Shown piece by piece: positions 33,729-43,408 of a DNA stretch of 64,000 bases. Under the pieces are notes generated by a model. That model saw only the letters and a program-made list of their open reading frames with translations, did no database searches and was not told where the DNA came from. The stretch's first letter is position 1. Every line of letters starts with the position of its first letter. A program made the translations under genes and the position numbers. Origin of the DNA: Nibribacter roseus (GTDB taxonomy: Bacteria; Bacteroidota; Bacteroidia; Cytophagales; Hymenobacteraceae); assembly GCF_042662225.1 (NCBI RefSeq), contig NZ_JBHSYQ010000016.1:620001-684000 (forward strand), read 5' to 3'.

Positions 33729-36287
33729 CTATGCTTTCTGGCTGTTCAGATAAATCAGGAAGCGGGTTCCGCCCTCAATCTGGCTGGTTACTTCTATCTG
33801 TCCGCCCATTGACTCTACGTGGGTTTTAACCAGAAACAACCCTATCCCCCTGCCATTTTTATTTTTATGAAACCGCTTATACATTTTAAAAAGATCTTTT
33901 TTTGCCTTCTCCAAATCAAAGCCGGTGCCATTGTCTGAGAAAGATACGGCCACTCCTCTTTCTTCACTGTAGTAGCACTTAATGATAATCTGCAGCGCTC
34001 TTTTCTGGGAACGGTACTTTATTGAATTAGAAAGTAAGTTGTAAAAGATACTATACAGATAGGCTTTGTTCCCCTGCACCGTGAGGTCTTTACCTACTTC
34101 TAACTTTACATGGGCTCCACAATTTATAAGCTGCTCCTCAAAACTCTGCAGCACCTGCTCCAGTAAGCCTGCTAACGGAACATCTTCCTGATCCTGCACA
34201 TCTTGTCTGTCACGGATGGATAACACCATGTTCAGGTCTCGGAGAACAGTGTCCATCTTGAATACTGTTTTCTTCAGATGGCTCAGTGACTGTTCAAACA
34301 AGGGGGAGCTTTTGTCTATACCGGTTAGTAATTCTGCCAACCCTAAGGCATTGGCCACCGGGGCTCTTAAGTTGTGGGAAATAATGTAGGTAAACTGCTG
34401 CAAATCGCGGTTCTGTTGGAACAAATCTTTCGTCATTTCCTTCTGGCTGTACTCTATCTCTTTGCGGCTGGTGACGTCTTTAAGAATGGCAATATATTGA
34501 ATGATTTTCCCGTCTTTGTCACGAATGGCTGTGATGTCCATTGACAACCAGAACTTTTCACCTGACTTGCGGTAGTTGATTATGTTTACATTGAATGACT
34601 CACCTAAAGCAAGCTTTTGCCGGAGTATTTCTACTGTTTCAGGGTCTGTTTCCGGCCCTTGTAACACCGAACCTGGCTTTTTACCTTTCACCTCTTCCAG
34701 GTTATAGCCGGTAATTCTGCAAAAAGCTTCATTTACCCAATCTACATACCCATTGGCATCAGTAATCACTACACCGTTTATGGTTTTACTCGCCACCAAT
34801 GACAGCTTTTCCAGCTCACGCTTATTATTTATTTTATCAGTAATATCTGCGAAATAAACAGAAAGACCTTCTTCAGAGGGAAAAGCCTTTACTTCCAACC
34901 ATATGTCAAGCCGTTCAAGGTAGGCTTCAAAGTGTACAGCCTCTCTATTTTGCAGGGCGTACCGATAATGCTTGAAAAAAGTACCGTCTACTTCTTCCGG
35001 AAAGACATCCATGATTTTTTGTCCGATCAGCTCTTCCCTGTTCACTTTTAGAATTCTTTCAAACTCCTTGTTAACAAAAGAAAGCCTGTACTCTTTGTCC
35101 AGAAAAAAGAAGGCGTCGGTAATACTTTCAAACACAGAAGCCAGCTGTTGGATCTGCTGCTTGATAGATAAATTGGAAATAGATATTTGTGTAATGTCAC
35201 GCAAACGGCTAAACACCCCTGTCACCACGCCATTCACAAAAACCGGAATTTTAGTGACATCAAATACCTGACGTGGATGATCTGCCAGTGAAAAGCTTAC
35301 CTCATAGTTAACTACTTCTCCTGTGACAGCTTTTTGCATACTATCCCAGCAAATAGGTTTTACCTCTTCGGGCAGCAGGTCAATAAGTTGCATTTGCAAC
35401 AGCTCTTCTTTCTCGGCTTGAAAATACTTTAGAAAGGCTGGGTTGGCATCTAGAATTAACCCTTCTTTATTTTGGTAAATGATTAAATCAGGGTTGTTTA
35501 AAAAAAGAGCTCTGAAGCATTGCTCACGCTCCTTTAATTTTTCGCGGTCTATAACCCGTTCAGTGATGTCACGGGCGCTGATTACTATTCCTCCTACTTC
35601 GGCATTATCAAGGTAGTTTATTCCATGCAATTCAAGCCATCGCCAGTTACCATCGGAATGCTGTACCCTGCACTCTGATAAAGTTCCCTGACCCGATGCC
35701 AGTACCATCTCCCATGCTTCCTGCGCCTTGGCAAGGTCTTCGGGGTGCACCAGTTTAAAGGCATTGAAGTCTACTAACGCATCTGTCTTACAACCTAATA
35801 CTTTCTCGGTTGCACCGCTGGTGTACAGAAAATCACAGTTTTCATTCAATACAGCCTGCATGTCTGCTCCTTGGTTGATGAGTGACCTCAGAAACTGTAC
35901 TTTGCCGTTTTGAGTTGAGCTTTCATCTGCCACTGGTTGGTTTAATCTAGCCACACAGTACATACTTTGCTGCTCCTCCACAAAAACAACTGACCAAGTC
36001 AGCCCCACACTCTTCCCGCTCTTCGTAAGGTAGCGGTTCTTAAAATCTACTACTTTTTTACCTTCTTTTATTATTTCCTGAGTGACGGCTTTAGTCTTGG
36101 GTATATCTAACGGAGAGACGTAATCAATGAATTTTTTCCCTTCCAATTCAGAAGGAGCATATCCTAAAATTGCTTGACTAGCAGCACTGACATGTAAAAA
36201 CAAACCATTTACATCAATGGTACAAATCATGTCACTAGAGAATTGAAGCAAGCCCTTGAGAACTTCTGCATCCCAGGTATTCGTCAT
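33729..36287 (-). CDS. Multi-PAS sensor histidine kinase
   Basis: The 852 residues hold five PAS domains in a row (about 7-115, 130-250, 258-370, 380-490 and 495-615), then the dimerisation domain with the phosphoacceptor His in YIISHNLRAPVANALGLAEL and an ATPase domain with NLLSNSIKYRS, DNGTGFDL and GRGIGLFLVK. There is no membrane segment or signal peptide, so it is a soluble sensor. The fifth PAS (GKKPGSVLQGPETDPETVEI) looks like a LOV domain but has no Cys at the flavin-adduct position. There is no receiver domain or adjacent regulator, so the partner must be elsewhere. Confidence 0.92.
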   Translation of the reverse strand: MTNTWDAEVLKGLLQFSSDMICTIDVNGLFLHVSAASQAILGYAPSELEGKKFIDYVSPLDIPKTKAVTQEIIKEGKKVVDFKNRYLTKSGKSVGLTWSVVFVEEQQSMYCVARLNQPVADESSTQNGKVQFLRSLINQGADMQAVLNENCDFLYTSGATEKVLGCKTDALVDFNAFKLVHPEDLAKAQEAWEMVLASGQGTLSECRVQHSDGNWRWLELHGINYLDNAEVGGIVISARDITERVIDREKLKEREQCFRALFLNNPDLIIYQNKEGLILDANPAFLKYFQAEKEELLQMQLIDLLPEEVKPICWDSMQKAVTGEVVNYEVSFSLADHPRQVFDVTKIPVFVNGVVTGVFSRLRDITQISISNLSIKQQIQQLASVFESITDAFFFLDKEYRLSFVNKEFERILKVNREELIGQKIMDVFPEEVDGTFFKHYRYALQNREAVHFEAYLERLDIWLEVKAFPSEEGLSVYFADITDKINNKRELEKLSLVASKTINGVVITDANGYVDWVNEAFCRITGYNLEEVKGKKPGSVLQGPETDPETVEILRQKLALGESFNVNIINYRKSGEKFWLSMDITAIRDKDGKIIQYIAILKDVTSRKEIEYSQKEMTKDLFQQNRDLQQFTYIISHNLRAPVANALGLAELLTGIDKSSPLFEQSLSHLKKTVFKMDTVLRDLNMVLSIRDRQDVQDQEDVPLAGLLEQVLQSFEEQLINCGAHVKLEVGKDLTVQGNKAYLYSIFYNLLSNSIKYRSQKRALQIIIKCYYSEERGVAVSFSDNGTGFDLEKAKKDLFKMYKRFHKNKNGRGIGLFLVKTHVESMGGQIEVTSQIEGGTRFLIYLNSQKA

Positions 36288-36756
36288 AGTATAGTATTTA
36301 TATATTCTATTATATATCAGTTAATTTAAAGGGTATAATATTACTAAATTCAAAATAAAGTCCTTTAAATTAAGTTTATTATCAATTTTTATATTAATAA
36401 TATCCTAAATCTACTTTACATAAAATTCTTCCTCACTTAGAAAGAAGCACAAAATCTCTCAACCAGTCAGCATTTTATAATTACCGATCTGGATTGAATT
36501 ATTTGTTTGTTACGCAGCACCTACAAGTTAAAGTTTTTTCAATAAACAAGTTAATGTTAACTTAAAACTTTATCTGTTTTACCATCTCTATCACCTATAT
36601 AGAAGCGCTTTTTGCAGGCATATATTCACCATTTCACTCAGGTAGGCATTCTTGAGCACTCCTAAAACAATTAATTTTGACTTATTCTTCAGCCTCTCTC
36701 TACCTTCCTTGCATTTGAACTTGCCCCTATTCATCTACTTTTTATAACTTGGTCGC
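36288..36756. other. AT-rich intergenic region
   Basis: About 470 bases lie between the divergent kinase and M28 peptidase genes. They are rich in A and T with no open frame I would defend and no palindrome copy. The region must hold both promoters, but none matches the consensus well. Confidence 0.5.
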
Positions 36757-38343
36757 ATGAAAACACACATACAAGCTATCAATAAGCGTCTGCTCTCTCT
36801 CCGGCAGGCACTTTTCCTCTTTGTCTTTTTTGCCGCTGCCACGGCGCAGGCGCAGACAAAAGACCCAATGGTGGAGCGCATCTTGAAAGAGGCAAACGAA
36901 AATTCACAACTGAAAATGTTGGCCCATGAACTGATGGATGGTATTGGCCCAAGGCTAGTTGGTACGCCGCAAATGAAGAAGGCGCATGACTGGGCAGTAG
37001 CCAAATACCAAAGCTGGGGTATTCCTGCCCGTAACGAGAAATGGGGAGAATGGCGCGGCTGGGAGCGCGGAACTTCTCATATAGACATGCTGCAGCCTTG
37101 GGTAAAATCTTTAGAGGGAACCCAATTGGCCTGGAACCCCAGCACCAAAAGCAAAGGCGTAACCGCAGAAGTAATCACCTTACCAGAAGTAACCGATTCT
37201 GTTGCTTTCCAGAGATGGCTGCCAAGCGTGAAGGGTAAAATAGTTTTAATTTCAATGCCACAGGCTACTGGCCGCCCTGACTACAACTGGCAAGAGTTTG
37301 CCACCAAAGAATCATTTGACAAAATGAAGGCTGAGCGTACTGCTCAAACCGAAGCTTGGCGCGAAAAAATGCGCAGGATTGGCTACAATTCTCGCGAGCT
37401 GCCGGTAGCGCTGGAAAAAGCCGGCGCAGTGGGTATTGTCGCCTCTTACTGGTCTAACGGCTTTGGAGTTAATAAAATCTTCAGCGCCTATACCAAAAAA
37501 ATACCTACCGTTGACCTTTCACTTGAAGATTACGGCCTTCTTTACCGCTTAGCTGAATCTGGTAGAGCCCCCAAAATCAACATCAACACGCAGTCAAAAG
37601 AACTAGGGGTTGTACCTGCTTTTAACACCATAGCTGAAATCAAAGGATCTGAAAAGCCTAACGAGTACGTGATCTTGTCTGCCCACTTTGACTCTTGGGA
37701 TGGCGCTACCGGCGCTACCGATAACGGTACCGGCACTATTGTAATGATGGAAGCCATGCGTATTCTGAAGGAAGTTTACCCTAACCCAAAAAGAACGATA
37801 TTGGTAGGGCACTGGGGAAGCGAAGAGCAAGGCCTGAATGGTTCTCGTGCCTTTGTGGCGGACCACCCTGAAATTGTGAACAACGTTCAGGCAGTTTTCA
37901 ACCAAGACAACGGAACCGGCAGAGTGGTGAACATCTCCGGACAAGGCTTCCTTCATGCGTATGATTATTTGGGCCGCTGGCTTTCTAAAGTACCTGCCGA
38001 TATTCGTCAGCACATAGAGACCTCTTTCCCGGGCACTCCTGGCGGTGGCGGATCAGACTATGCATCCTTTGTGGCGGCTGGTGCACCGGCTTTCTCCCTT
38101 AGCTCCCTGAACTGGTCTTATTTCAACTACACCTGGCACACCAACCGAGACACCTATGACAAAATTGTTTTTGATGATGTGCGCAACAACGTTATTCTCA
38201 CCGCTATTTTGGCTTACATGGCCAGCGAAGACCCAGAGAAATCATCTAGGGAGAAAATAGTGATGCCAGTCAACCCAAGAACCGGACAGCAAACTAACTG
38301 GCCAGAGCAAAGGCAACCAACCCGCCGTGGCGGATTAGACTAA
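36757..38343 (+). CDS. M28 family zinc aminopeptidase, secreted
   Basis: The 528-residue protein starts with a signal peptide (LFLFVFFAAATAQAQ). It has an inserted PA-like domain (about 130-290) and an M28 metallopeptidase domain with H310 (ILSAHFDSW), the bridging D322 (GATDNGTG), the catalytic Glu and ligand at E356/E357 (WGSEEQGLNGS), D384 (FNQDNGTGRV) and a late His (WHTNRDTYD), a full two-zinc site. It probably cleaves N-terminal residues from peptides in the periplasm. Cysteine-free mature domains and the PA insertion are typical of the family. It is a single gene with its own terminator. Confidence 0.92.
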   Translation: MKTHIQAINKRLLSLRQALFLFVFFAAATAQAQTKDPMVERILKEANENSQLKMLAHELMDGIGPRLVGTPQMKKAHDWAVAKYQSWGIPARNEKWGEWRGWERGTSHIDMLQPWVKSLEGTQLAWNPSTKSKGVTAEVITLPEVTDSVAFQRWLPSVKGKIVLISMPQATGRPDYNWQEFATKESFDKMKAERTAQTEAWREKMRRIGYNSRELPVALEKAGAVGIVASYWSNGFGVNKIFSAYTKKIPTVDLSLEDYGLLYRLAESGRAPKININTQSKELGVVPAFNTIAEIKGSEKPNEYVILSAHFDSWDGATGATDNGTGTIVMMEAMRILKEVYPNPKRTILVGHWGSEEQGLNGSRAFVADHPEIVNNVQAVFNQDNGTGRVVNISGQGFLHAYDYLGRWLSKVPADIRQHIETSFPGTPGGGGSDYASFVAAGAPAFSLSSLNWSYFNYTWHTNRDTYDKIVFDDVRNNVILTAILAYMASEDPEKSSREKIVMPVNPRTGQQTNWPEQRQPTRRGGLD

Positions 38344-38370
38344 TTCTATCCATTACAGGTTAAACTAATA

Positions 38371-38402
38371 CAGAAGAGGCACCCAAAGGGGTGCCTCTTC
38401 TG
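38371..38402 (+). terminator. Hairpin after the M28 peptidase gene
   Basis: A perfect 14-bp stem (CAGAAGAGGCACCC at 38371-38384, loop AAAG, reverse complement at 38389-38402) lies 28 bases after the stop. It lacks a strong T run, so termination may be Rho-assisted, or the hairpin may stabilise the message end. Confidence 0.65.
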
Positions 38403-38573
38403 TATTGATTATGCTCTTCAGCTTAAAGCTCATAAAAAAATGCGTAGGCTTTTCTCTTTCTTTAGAAGATAAGTACCTTTATGGTAATCGCACCAAAGCG
38501 AAGATTTCCCCCACTAAATACAGTATCAAGTTTCTTTGGCTCGTTTGGGTTGAGGTATATATTTTAATTGCAT

Positions 38574-39929
38574 ATGGGGGGTAGCATAGTAGGAAAAACC
38601 TTTACCTCAATTCAAGTTGCTTGGGCAGACCTCATTGGCCCAGTAGATAAATTTCTGCTGGAGCACAGAGTTTATAACACCTTTTGCCTTATCACCATCA
38701 TTGCCGTAGGCTACAACATTCCCTTCAATTATGCGGTAGGATTGTATTGGTCTTCTTTTTTATCTGCGTTCATGATGGTGGTATTGGCCACTTCCTACTA
38801 CCTCTCCAGATTTAGACAGAAACATCAAACTAGTTTTGTTCTGTCTGCTGCTACCGTTACGGCGGTTTTTGGAATTAACTATTTTTTCAATGCTGGTATA
38901 AATGGCCCCACGCTGCTACTGCTAGCCTTATCTTATTTCCCTATTATGGCGGTAGCACCAGCCAGTCAACGCTGGTTGTGGACCTCGGCTAATATAATAT
39001 TGATGGTGGCCCTGATGGTGATAGAGTTCCTATACCCCCAGTCTGTCTCCGGCCACTATACTACCCGTGAAAGCCAGTTTGTAGACATGGCCTCCTCTTA
39101 CATGATTGTTTTCATTCTGATAAGAGTGTGCACTGTATACCTGGTAAAGAGCTACAATGCCGCCAGATTTGCCTCTGAGCAGGCGGCGCTTGAGCTGCAA
39201 TACCTCAACCAAGATAAAAACAAGCTTTTTTCAATTGTATCACATGACCTCCGCGCACCCTTGAGTAACATTAAAGGGTATTTGGAGATATTGGCTACAT
39301 CAGACTTGCCAAACCACCGCCGGTCTGAAATAGAAAAACATTTACTTGTGGCCACCCAAAATACTCTGGAGATGCTCACAAACTTGTTGGCCTGGTCTAA
39401 AAACCAAATGGAAGGCGCTGAAAAAGAGTTTATTCCTTTGCAAGTGCGGCCATTGTTGGCCCCCACCCTTGAATTGTTCAGTGACATTGCCCGGGGCAAA
39501 GGCATAACCATTGAGAATCATATTTCTCCAGACATTGCTGTTACCGCTGATCCGGACATGCTCCAGCTCATTTTCCGGAACCTTGTGAACAATGCCATAA
39601 AATTCACCGCACTAGGTGGGCAGATTACTCTTGGCTCAGAAACAGTAGGCCAGTCTGCCATTTTTACCGTTACCGATAGCGGCACCGGTACACCCGTCTC
39701 TCTTAAAAGTGATATATTCCTTTTGAAAGGCCACAGAACCTACGGTACTAAATCAGAAAAAGGCGTCGGCCTTGGTCTAGTTCTGTGCCGGGAATTTACG
39801 GAAGCCTTACAAGGCTCTATCTGGTTCGAAAACCATCCTCACTCCGGAACTACCTTTTACCTTCGTTTACCCTTGGCGCTGAATTTTACAACTCCTGCTG
39901 TGCCTGTACAGGAATTGGTAAAAGTTTGA
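38574..39929 (+). CDS. Membrane-bound sensor histidine kinase
   Basis: I take the ATG at 38574 (MGGSIVGKTF). A TTG at 38568 would add two residues. The 451-residue kinase has about six membrane helices in its first 200 residues (FCLITIIAVGYNIPF, LSAFMMVVLATSYYL, LLLLALSYFPIMAV, IILMVALMVIEFL, SSYMIVFILIRVCTVYLV). The phosphoacceptor is H224 in FSIVSHDLRAPLSNIKGYLE, and an ATPase domain follows with NLVNNAIKF, TDSGTG and GVGLGLVLCREF. The long membrane part has no periplasmic domain, so it may sense the membrane itself. No response regulator is adjacent. Confidence 0.9.
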   Translation: MGGSIVGKTFTSIQVAWADLIGPVDKFLLEHRVYNTFCLITIIAVGYNIPFNYAVGLYWSSFLSAFMMVVLATSYYLSRFRQKHQTSFVLSAATVTAVFGINYFFNAGINGPTLLLLALSYFPIMAVAPASQRWLWTSANIILMVALMVIEFLYPQSVSGHYTTRESQFVDMASSYMIVFILIRVCTVYLVKSYNAARFASEQAALELQYLNQDKNKLFSIVSHDLRAPLSNIKGYLEILATSDLPNHRRSEIEKHLLVATQNTLEMLTNLLAWSKNQMEGAEKEFIPLQVRPLLAPTLELFSDIARGKGITIENHISPDIAVTADPDMLQLIFRNLVNNAIKFTALGGQITLGSETVGQSAIFTVTDSGTGTPVSLKSDIFLLKGHRTYGTKSEKGVGLGLVLCREFTEALQGSIWFENHPHSGTTFYLRLPLALNFTTPAVPVQELVKV

Positions 39930-40240
39930 TATTTCCTCAAGAGAAAAAATATCAAATCAGATTTTGGTAAAATTGATAACAGGGCTCCTGCTACTGGAAC
40001 TTTAGAAAATTAAGTTAATATATTTGCTGGCCTTCAAAGCCCCTCTCCTTTAATATTTTATTTACAAAAAAATGAACTATCTATTATTTCAGAGTAGCAA
40101 TATTTTCTGACTCAAATAGCTTATAGGAATTGGTATATCTGAAGGAGCTTTTAGGTAATGGATAAGATTGAGCTACGCCTTAGGGAAAGCTCTAACTACG
40201 TTCTTTTTCCAAAGTGCTATAGACTTACCTAAACATGCTT
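39930..40240. other. Intergenic region between convergent genes
   Basis: About 310 bases separate the kinase stop and the next palindrome. I see no gene or clear signal here. Confidence 0.5.
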
Positions 40241-40304
40241 TAAAATGAACGGCTGTTTTAGACCCACTTTTTTTAAAACAGGTCTAAAACAGCCGTTCAT
40301 TTTA
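40241..40304. repeat. Palindrome family copy with perfect 24-bp outer arms
   Basis: Arms 40241-40264 and 40281-40304 are exact reverse complements. The core is GGCTGTTTTAGACC, with a 16-base A/T-rich interior. The right arm contains the stop codon of the M1 peptidase gene (complement of 40297-40299), so the hairpin begins before translation ends. Confidence 0.9.
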
Positions 40305-41955
40305 TTCTTTTCTCGCCTACGTAAAAATTCTCATCTACAGTCAAGCTCTTTATGGTTATTGGGAGCTTAGCTTCTTTCCAGGTGCCAGTAACTGGCTGTA
40401 GCCACTGCTCTTTCTGGTTTACCCACACCTTTACCGGAATACTGAAACCTTGTACAGAATTTGCCCAACGATAAAATAATTTTTTACCTGCAAATCTGTA
40501 CTCCAGCACCGGCACCTTTGTATCTCTCAAGTATTGATCAAAGAAAGACTTTAAATCTATTTGCAGCTGCTGACTCAGATAACTTTCTATTTGTTGAGTG
40601 GTAACGGTTTGGTGGTAGAAATCTTTGTTCAGCCCCCTCAGGACTTGACGCCACTTCTCATCATTGTTTACCAGCTGGCGCAGGGTGTGCAGCATATTGG
40701 CTCCTTTGTAATACATATCGCCGGAGCCGCTGTGGTTAACGTTATAAAACCCAATGATAGGCCGGTCGTTCATGATGTTTTGCCTTGTTCCAATGACATA
40801 CCCACTTCCTGCTTTTTTGCCGTAGTAGTACTCTACAAACAGATTTTCTGAGTAGGCGGTAAAGCTTTCATGAATCCACATGTCGGCAATGTCTTTGTAG
40901 GTAATGTTGTTGGCAAACCACTCATGCCCACTTTCATGAATAATGATAAAGTCGAACTTTAGCCCCCAGCCAGTACCGCTTAAATCTCTGCCCAAATAGC
41001 CATTTTGGTATTTATTACCGTAGGTAACTGAACTCTGATGCTCCATACCCAAATAAGGCACCTCTACCAGCTTAAAACCATCCTCATAAAACGGATAAGG
41101 ACCAAACCAATGCTCAAAAGCCTTCAACATACGAGGTACATCTTTGAATTGCTTTTTGGCCTTCTCCAGGTTATAGCGCAGCACATAATAACTGCAGTCT
41201 AGCTTTCCTTTTTCGCCTATGTATTCTTCAGAGAAGTGAACATAATTTGCAATGTTCACATTCACCCCGTAATTGTTGATTGGGTTGGTAACGGCCCAGT
41301 GAAATGTTTGGGTACCGTCAGGGTGCGTCTCTGTTTTTCTGAGCCGACCATTTGACACGTTGATCAAGCCCTGCGGCACCCGCACCCGAATCATCATACT
41401 GTCCGGTTCATCATACATGTGGTCTTTGTTAGGCCAAAAAAGGCTGGCGCCGTCCCCTTGCACCGAGGTGGCTATGAAAGGTTTGCCATTCGCGTCTTTC
41501 TGCCATGTTACTCCTCCGCTCCAGGGTGGGTTTATACTTACCTGCGGCTTGCCACCGTAATGCACCTCTACCGTTTCTTGTGCCCCCTGCTCCTGCTTCT
41601 TCTGAAGTGTCACGAACCAAGCATTTCCATCTTGCCTTACCTTCAACTTTGTGCCGTTTTGCACCACCTCAGTGATTTGCATAGGTGGTTGCAGGTCTAT
41701 CTGCATTACTTGCCTGGGTTCCAAAACTTTGTAACTGATATGATTAACTCCCTGCATGGTATTGTCTTGTAAATTTACCTGCATCTGCAGATCATAGTGT
41801 TCTAAATCCCACCAGACCCGCTCAGGGGTAATTGATCCGCGCAGTGTATCTTGGCGGGTGAAAGAGCTGGAATTCTGGGCAAAGGCAACGGTGCTCCCAA
41901 ACATCAGCAAGAACCTCACGCTCCATTTAGTATATTTTCTGAGTATTAATTTCAT
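40297..41955 (-). CDS. M1 family zinc metallopeptidase
   Basis: The 552-residue protein has a signal peptide (WSVRFLLMFGSTVAFAQ). The N-terminal beta domain is followed by the catalytic domain, with H340-E341-H344 (IIHESGHEWFANN) and the third ligand E363 (WIHESF). The substrate-binding motif is GMEHQ (residues 303-307) instead of the textbook GAMEN. The C-terminal HEAT-like domain of larger M1 enzymes is missing and replaced by about 100 residues of beta structure. It probably trims peptides in the periplasm. It is a single gene, and its end overlaps a family palindrome. Confidence 0.92.
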   Translation of the reverse strand: MKLILRKYTKWSVRFLLMFGSTVAFAQNSSSFTRQDTLRGSITPERVWWDLEHYDLQMQVNLQDNTMQGVNHISYKVLEPRQVMQIDLQPPMQITEVVQNGTKLKVRQDGNAWFVTLQKKQEQGAQETVEVHYGGKPQVSINPPWSGGVTWQKDANGKPFIATSVQGDGASLFWPNKDHMYDEPDSMMIRVRVPQGLINVSNGRLRKTETHPDGTQTFHWAVTNPINNYGVNVNIANYVHFSEEYIGEKGKLDCSYYVLRYNLEKAKKQFKDVPRMLKAFEHWFGPYPFYEDGFKLVEVPYLGMEHQSSVTYGNKYQNGYLGRDLSGTGWGLKFDFIIIHESGHEWFANNITYKDIADMWIHESFTAYSENLFVEYYYGKKAGSGYVIGTRQNIMNDRPIIGFYNVNHSGSGDMYYKGANMLHTLRQLVNNDEKWRQVLRGLNKDFYHQTVTTQQIESYLSQQLQIDLKSFFDQYLRDTKVPVLEYRFAGKKLFYRWANSVQGFSIPVKVWVNQKEQWLQPVTGTWKEAKLPITIKSLTVDENFYVGEKRIK

Positions 41956-41998
41956 TGATTTTTATCTTCTGGTCAGGTGCAAGTTAAGCCAGATAAAG

Positions 41999-42006
41999 CA
42001 AAGGTA
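41999..42006 (-). promoter_or_regulatory. Candidate -7 element of the M1 peptidase gene
   Basis: The minus strand reads TACCTTTG, a full match to TAnnTTTG, 44 bases before the ATG at 41955. The -33 position falls in the degenerate palindrome at 42013-42056, and no TTG is at the ideal spacing. Confidence 0.4.
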
Positions 42007-42012
42007 CCTCTT

Positions 42013-42056
42013 CCCTGTTTTAAGCCTGTTTTTAGAAAACCAGCTCCAAAACAACC
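42013..42056. repeat. Degenerate copy of the palindrome family
   Basis: CCCTGTTTTAAGCCTGTTTTT is followed by AAAACCAGCTCCAAAACAA, which pairs only in part. Unusually, it lies at the 5' side of a gene (upstream of the M1 peptidase). Confidence 0.6.
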
Positions 42057-42195
42057 GGTAGATTCTTGTGTTAGAGGCTTAATACTTAAAATACAGAATA
42101 TTTCTTCATTTGTAACGCTCCTAAAGTCAATTCATTCTCCAGAAACAATCACTAATGAAGGCCCCTCTTGCATAGGTTTTTCTGCTTCTCAAAAT

Positions 42196-42237
42196 TCAGT
42201 TTTCAGTCTGTTTTGAAGAAAAGAGGCTGAAAACTGA
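42196..42237. repeat. Palindrome family copy with 19-bp arms (two mismatches)
   Basis: TCAGTTTTCAGTCTGTTTT (42196-42214) pairs with AAAAGAGGCTGAAAACTGA (42219-42237) except at two positions. It lies in the gap between divergent genes, about 130 bases before cysM. The remaining 410-base gap holds no gene. Confidence 0.8.
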
Positions 42238-42293
42238 CTAATTTACTTCTTTCCTTCATCTTCTAATTTATTATGTTGTTTCTGCTGCATTCT

Positions 42294-42301
42294 TATATTT
42301 G
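42294..42301 (+). promoter_or_regulatory. Candidate -7 element of cysM
   Basis: TATATTTG is a perfect TAnnTTTG box, 64 bases before the cysM ATG. A TTG lies at 42276-42278, but the 15-base spacer is shorter than usual. Confidence 0.35.
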
Positions 42302-42365
42302 AAAAAAGGAATACCGAATTTCAGCATTTTACCGTACCACTAGTTTTACACAAAACACCGCCTCA

Positions 42366-43244
42366 ATGACTATATTTGACCTTATAGGTAACACGCCTCT
42401 CATAGAGATTAAGAACCTTAACCCCAACCCTAAGGTAAAAATCTTAGGGAAGATGGAAGGGCAAAACCCAGCCGGCAGCGTGAAAGACAGACCTGCCTAT
42501 GCCATGCTGAAGAACGCGTTGGAGCGTGGGGAAATAAAAAAGGGCGACAAACTAGTGGAGGCAACCAGCGGCAACACCGGCATTGCCTTGGCCATGGTGG
42601 CGCAGGCGCTGGGGCTGCACATTACCTTGATCATGCCAGATAACTCTACTGCTGAAAGAGTAAGGGCTATGGAAGCTTACGGTGCAAAGCTTATCTTAAC
42701 TCCCGCCGAAAAAACCATTGAACACTCCCGTGCTGTAGCCGAAGACATGGCCGCAAACCAAGGCTATCACCTCCTGAACCAGTTCGGGAACCCCGACAAC
42801 TACCGCGCCCACTACGCCAGCACCGGCCCTGAAATCTGGAAAGACACTCAAGGCAAGGTGACACATTTTGTTTCGGCTATGGGCACTACCGGTACCATTA
42901 TGGGAGTTTCAAGATACCTGAAAGAGCAGAGCCAAGCGGTACAGATAGTAGGCACTCAACCTTCAGAGGGATCAAATATACCCGGTATCAGAAGATGGTC
43001 TCCTGAATACCTGCCGGAGATATATGAACCAGCCCGTGTTGACAGAATTATAGATGTGAGTGAAGCAGACGCCGTGGCCATGACCAGAAGAATGGCCAAA
43101 GAAGAAGGTATATTGGCGGGCATGAGCAGCGGCGGTGCTTTATATGCCGCCACCAAACTAGCGCAGGAACTGGAGGAAGGCCTGATCGTCTTTATAGTCT
43201 GTGACCGCGGCGATCGCTACCTCAGCTCTGATTTATTTGAGTAA
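42366..43244 (+). CDS. cysM: Cysteine synthase B (O-acetylserine sulfhydrylase)
   Basis: The 292-residue PLP enzyme makes cysteine from O-acetylserine and sulfide or thiosulfate. It starts FDLIGNTPLIEIKNL, binds PLP through K40 in NPAGSVKDRPAYAM, and has the substrate loop EATSGNTGIALAM, the phosphate loop SAMGTTGTIMGVSRYL and the CysM-specific IPGIRRWSPEYLP. The end CDRGDRYLSSDLFE is typical of CysM rather than CysK, and so are the length and the RRW motif. It is cytoplasmic. No cysE or sulfate assimilation gene is nearby. Confidence 0.95.
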   Translation: MTIFDLIGNTPLIEIKNLNPNPKVKILGKMEGQNPAGSVKDRPAYAMLKNALERGEIKKGDKLVEATSGNTGIALAMVAQALGLHITLIMPDNSTAERVRAMEAYGAKLILTPAEKTIEHSRAVAEDMAANQGYHLLNQFGNPDNYRAHYASTGPEIWKDTQGKVTHFVSAMGTTGTIMGVSRYLKEQSQAVQIVGTQPSEGSNIPGIRRWSPEYLPEIYEPARVDRIIDVSEADAVAMTRRMAKEEGILAGMSSGGALYAATKLAQELEEGLIVFIVCDRGDRYLSSDLFE

Positions 43245-43408
43245 GACTATAAACAAGCCAGAAGGCTGCCCTTTTTGTGCCGCTGAATCCTTAATTAGAG
43301 GTTTTAGTACAAAAGCCTTATTTGCCTTTAAGGTAGAAATGGGTCTCTTTCCGGCTATAGTTTATAAATTCAGTAACCCATTCATTTATTACCGTAACTA
43401 TATGAGTT

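Noticed and set aside
34441..34800. Possible LOV photoreceptor domain in the multi-PAS kinase
   Set aside because: The fifth PAS has the LOV-like text GSVLQGPETD, but the Cys needed for flavin adduct formation is absent, so light sensing is not supported.
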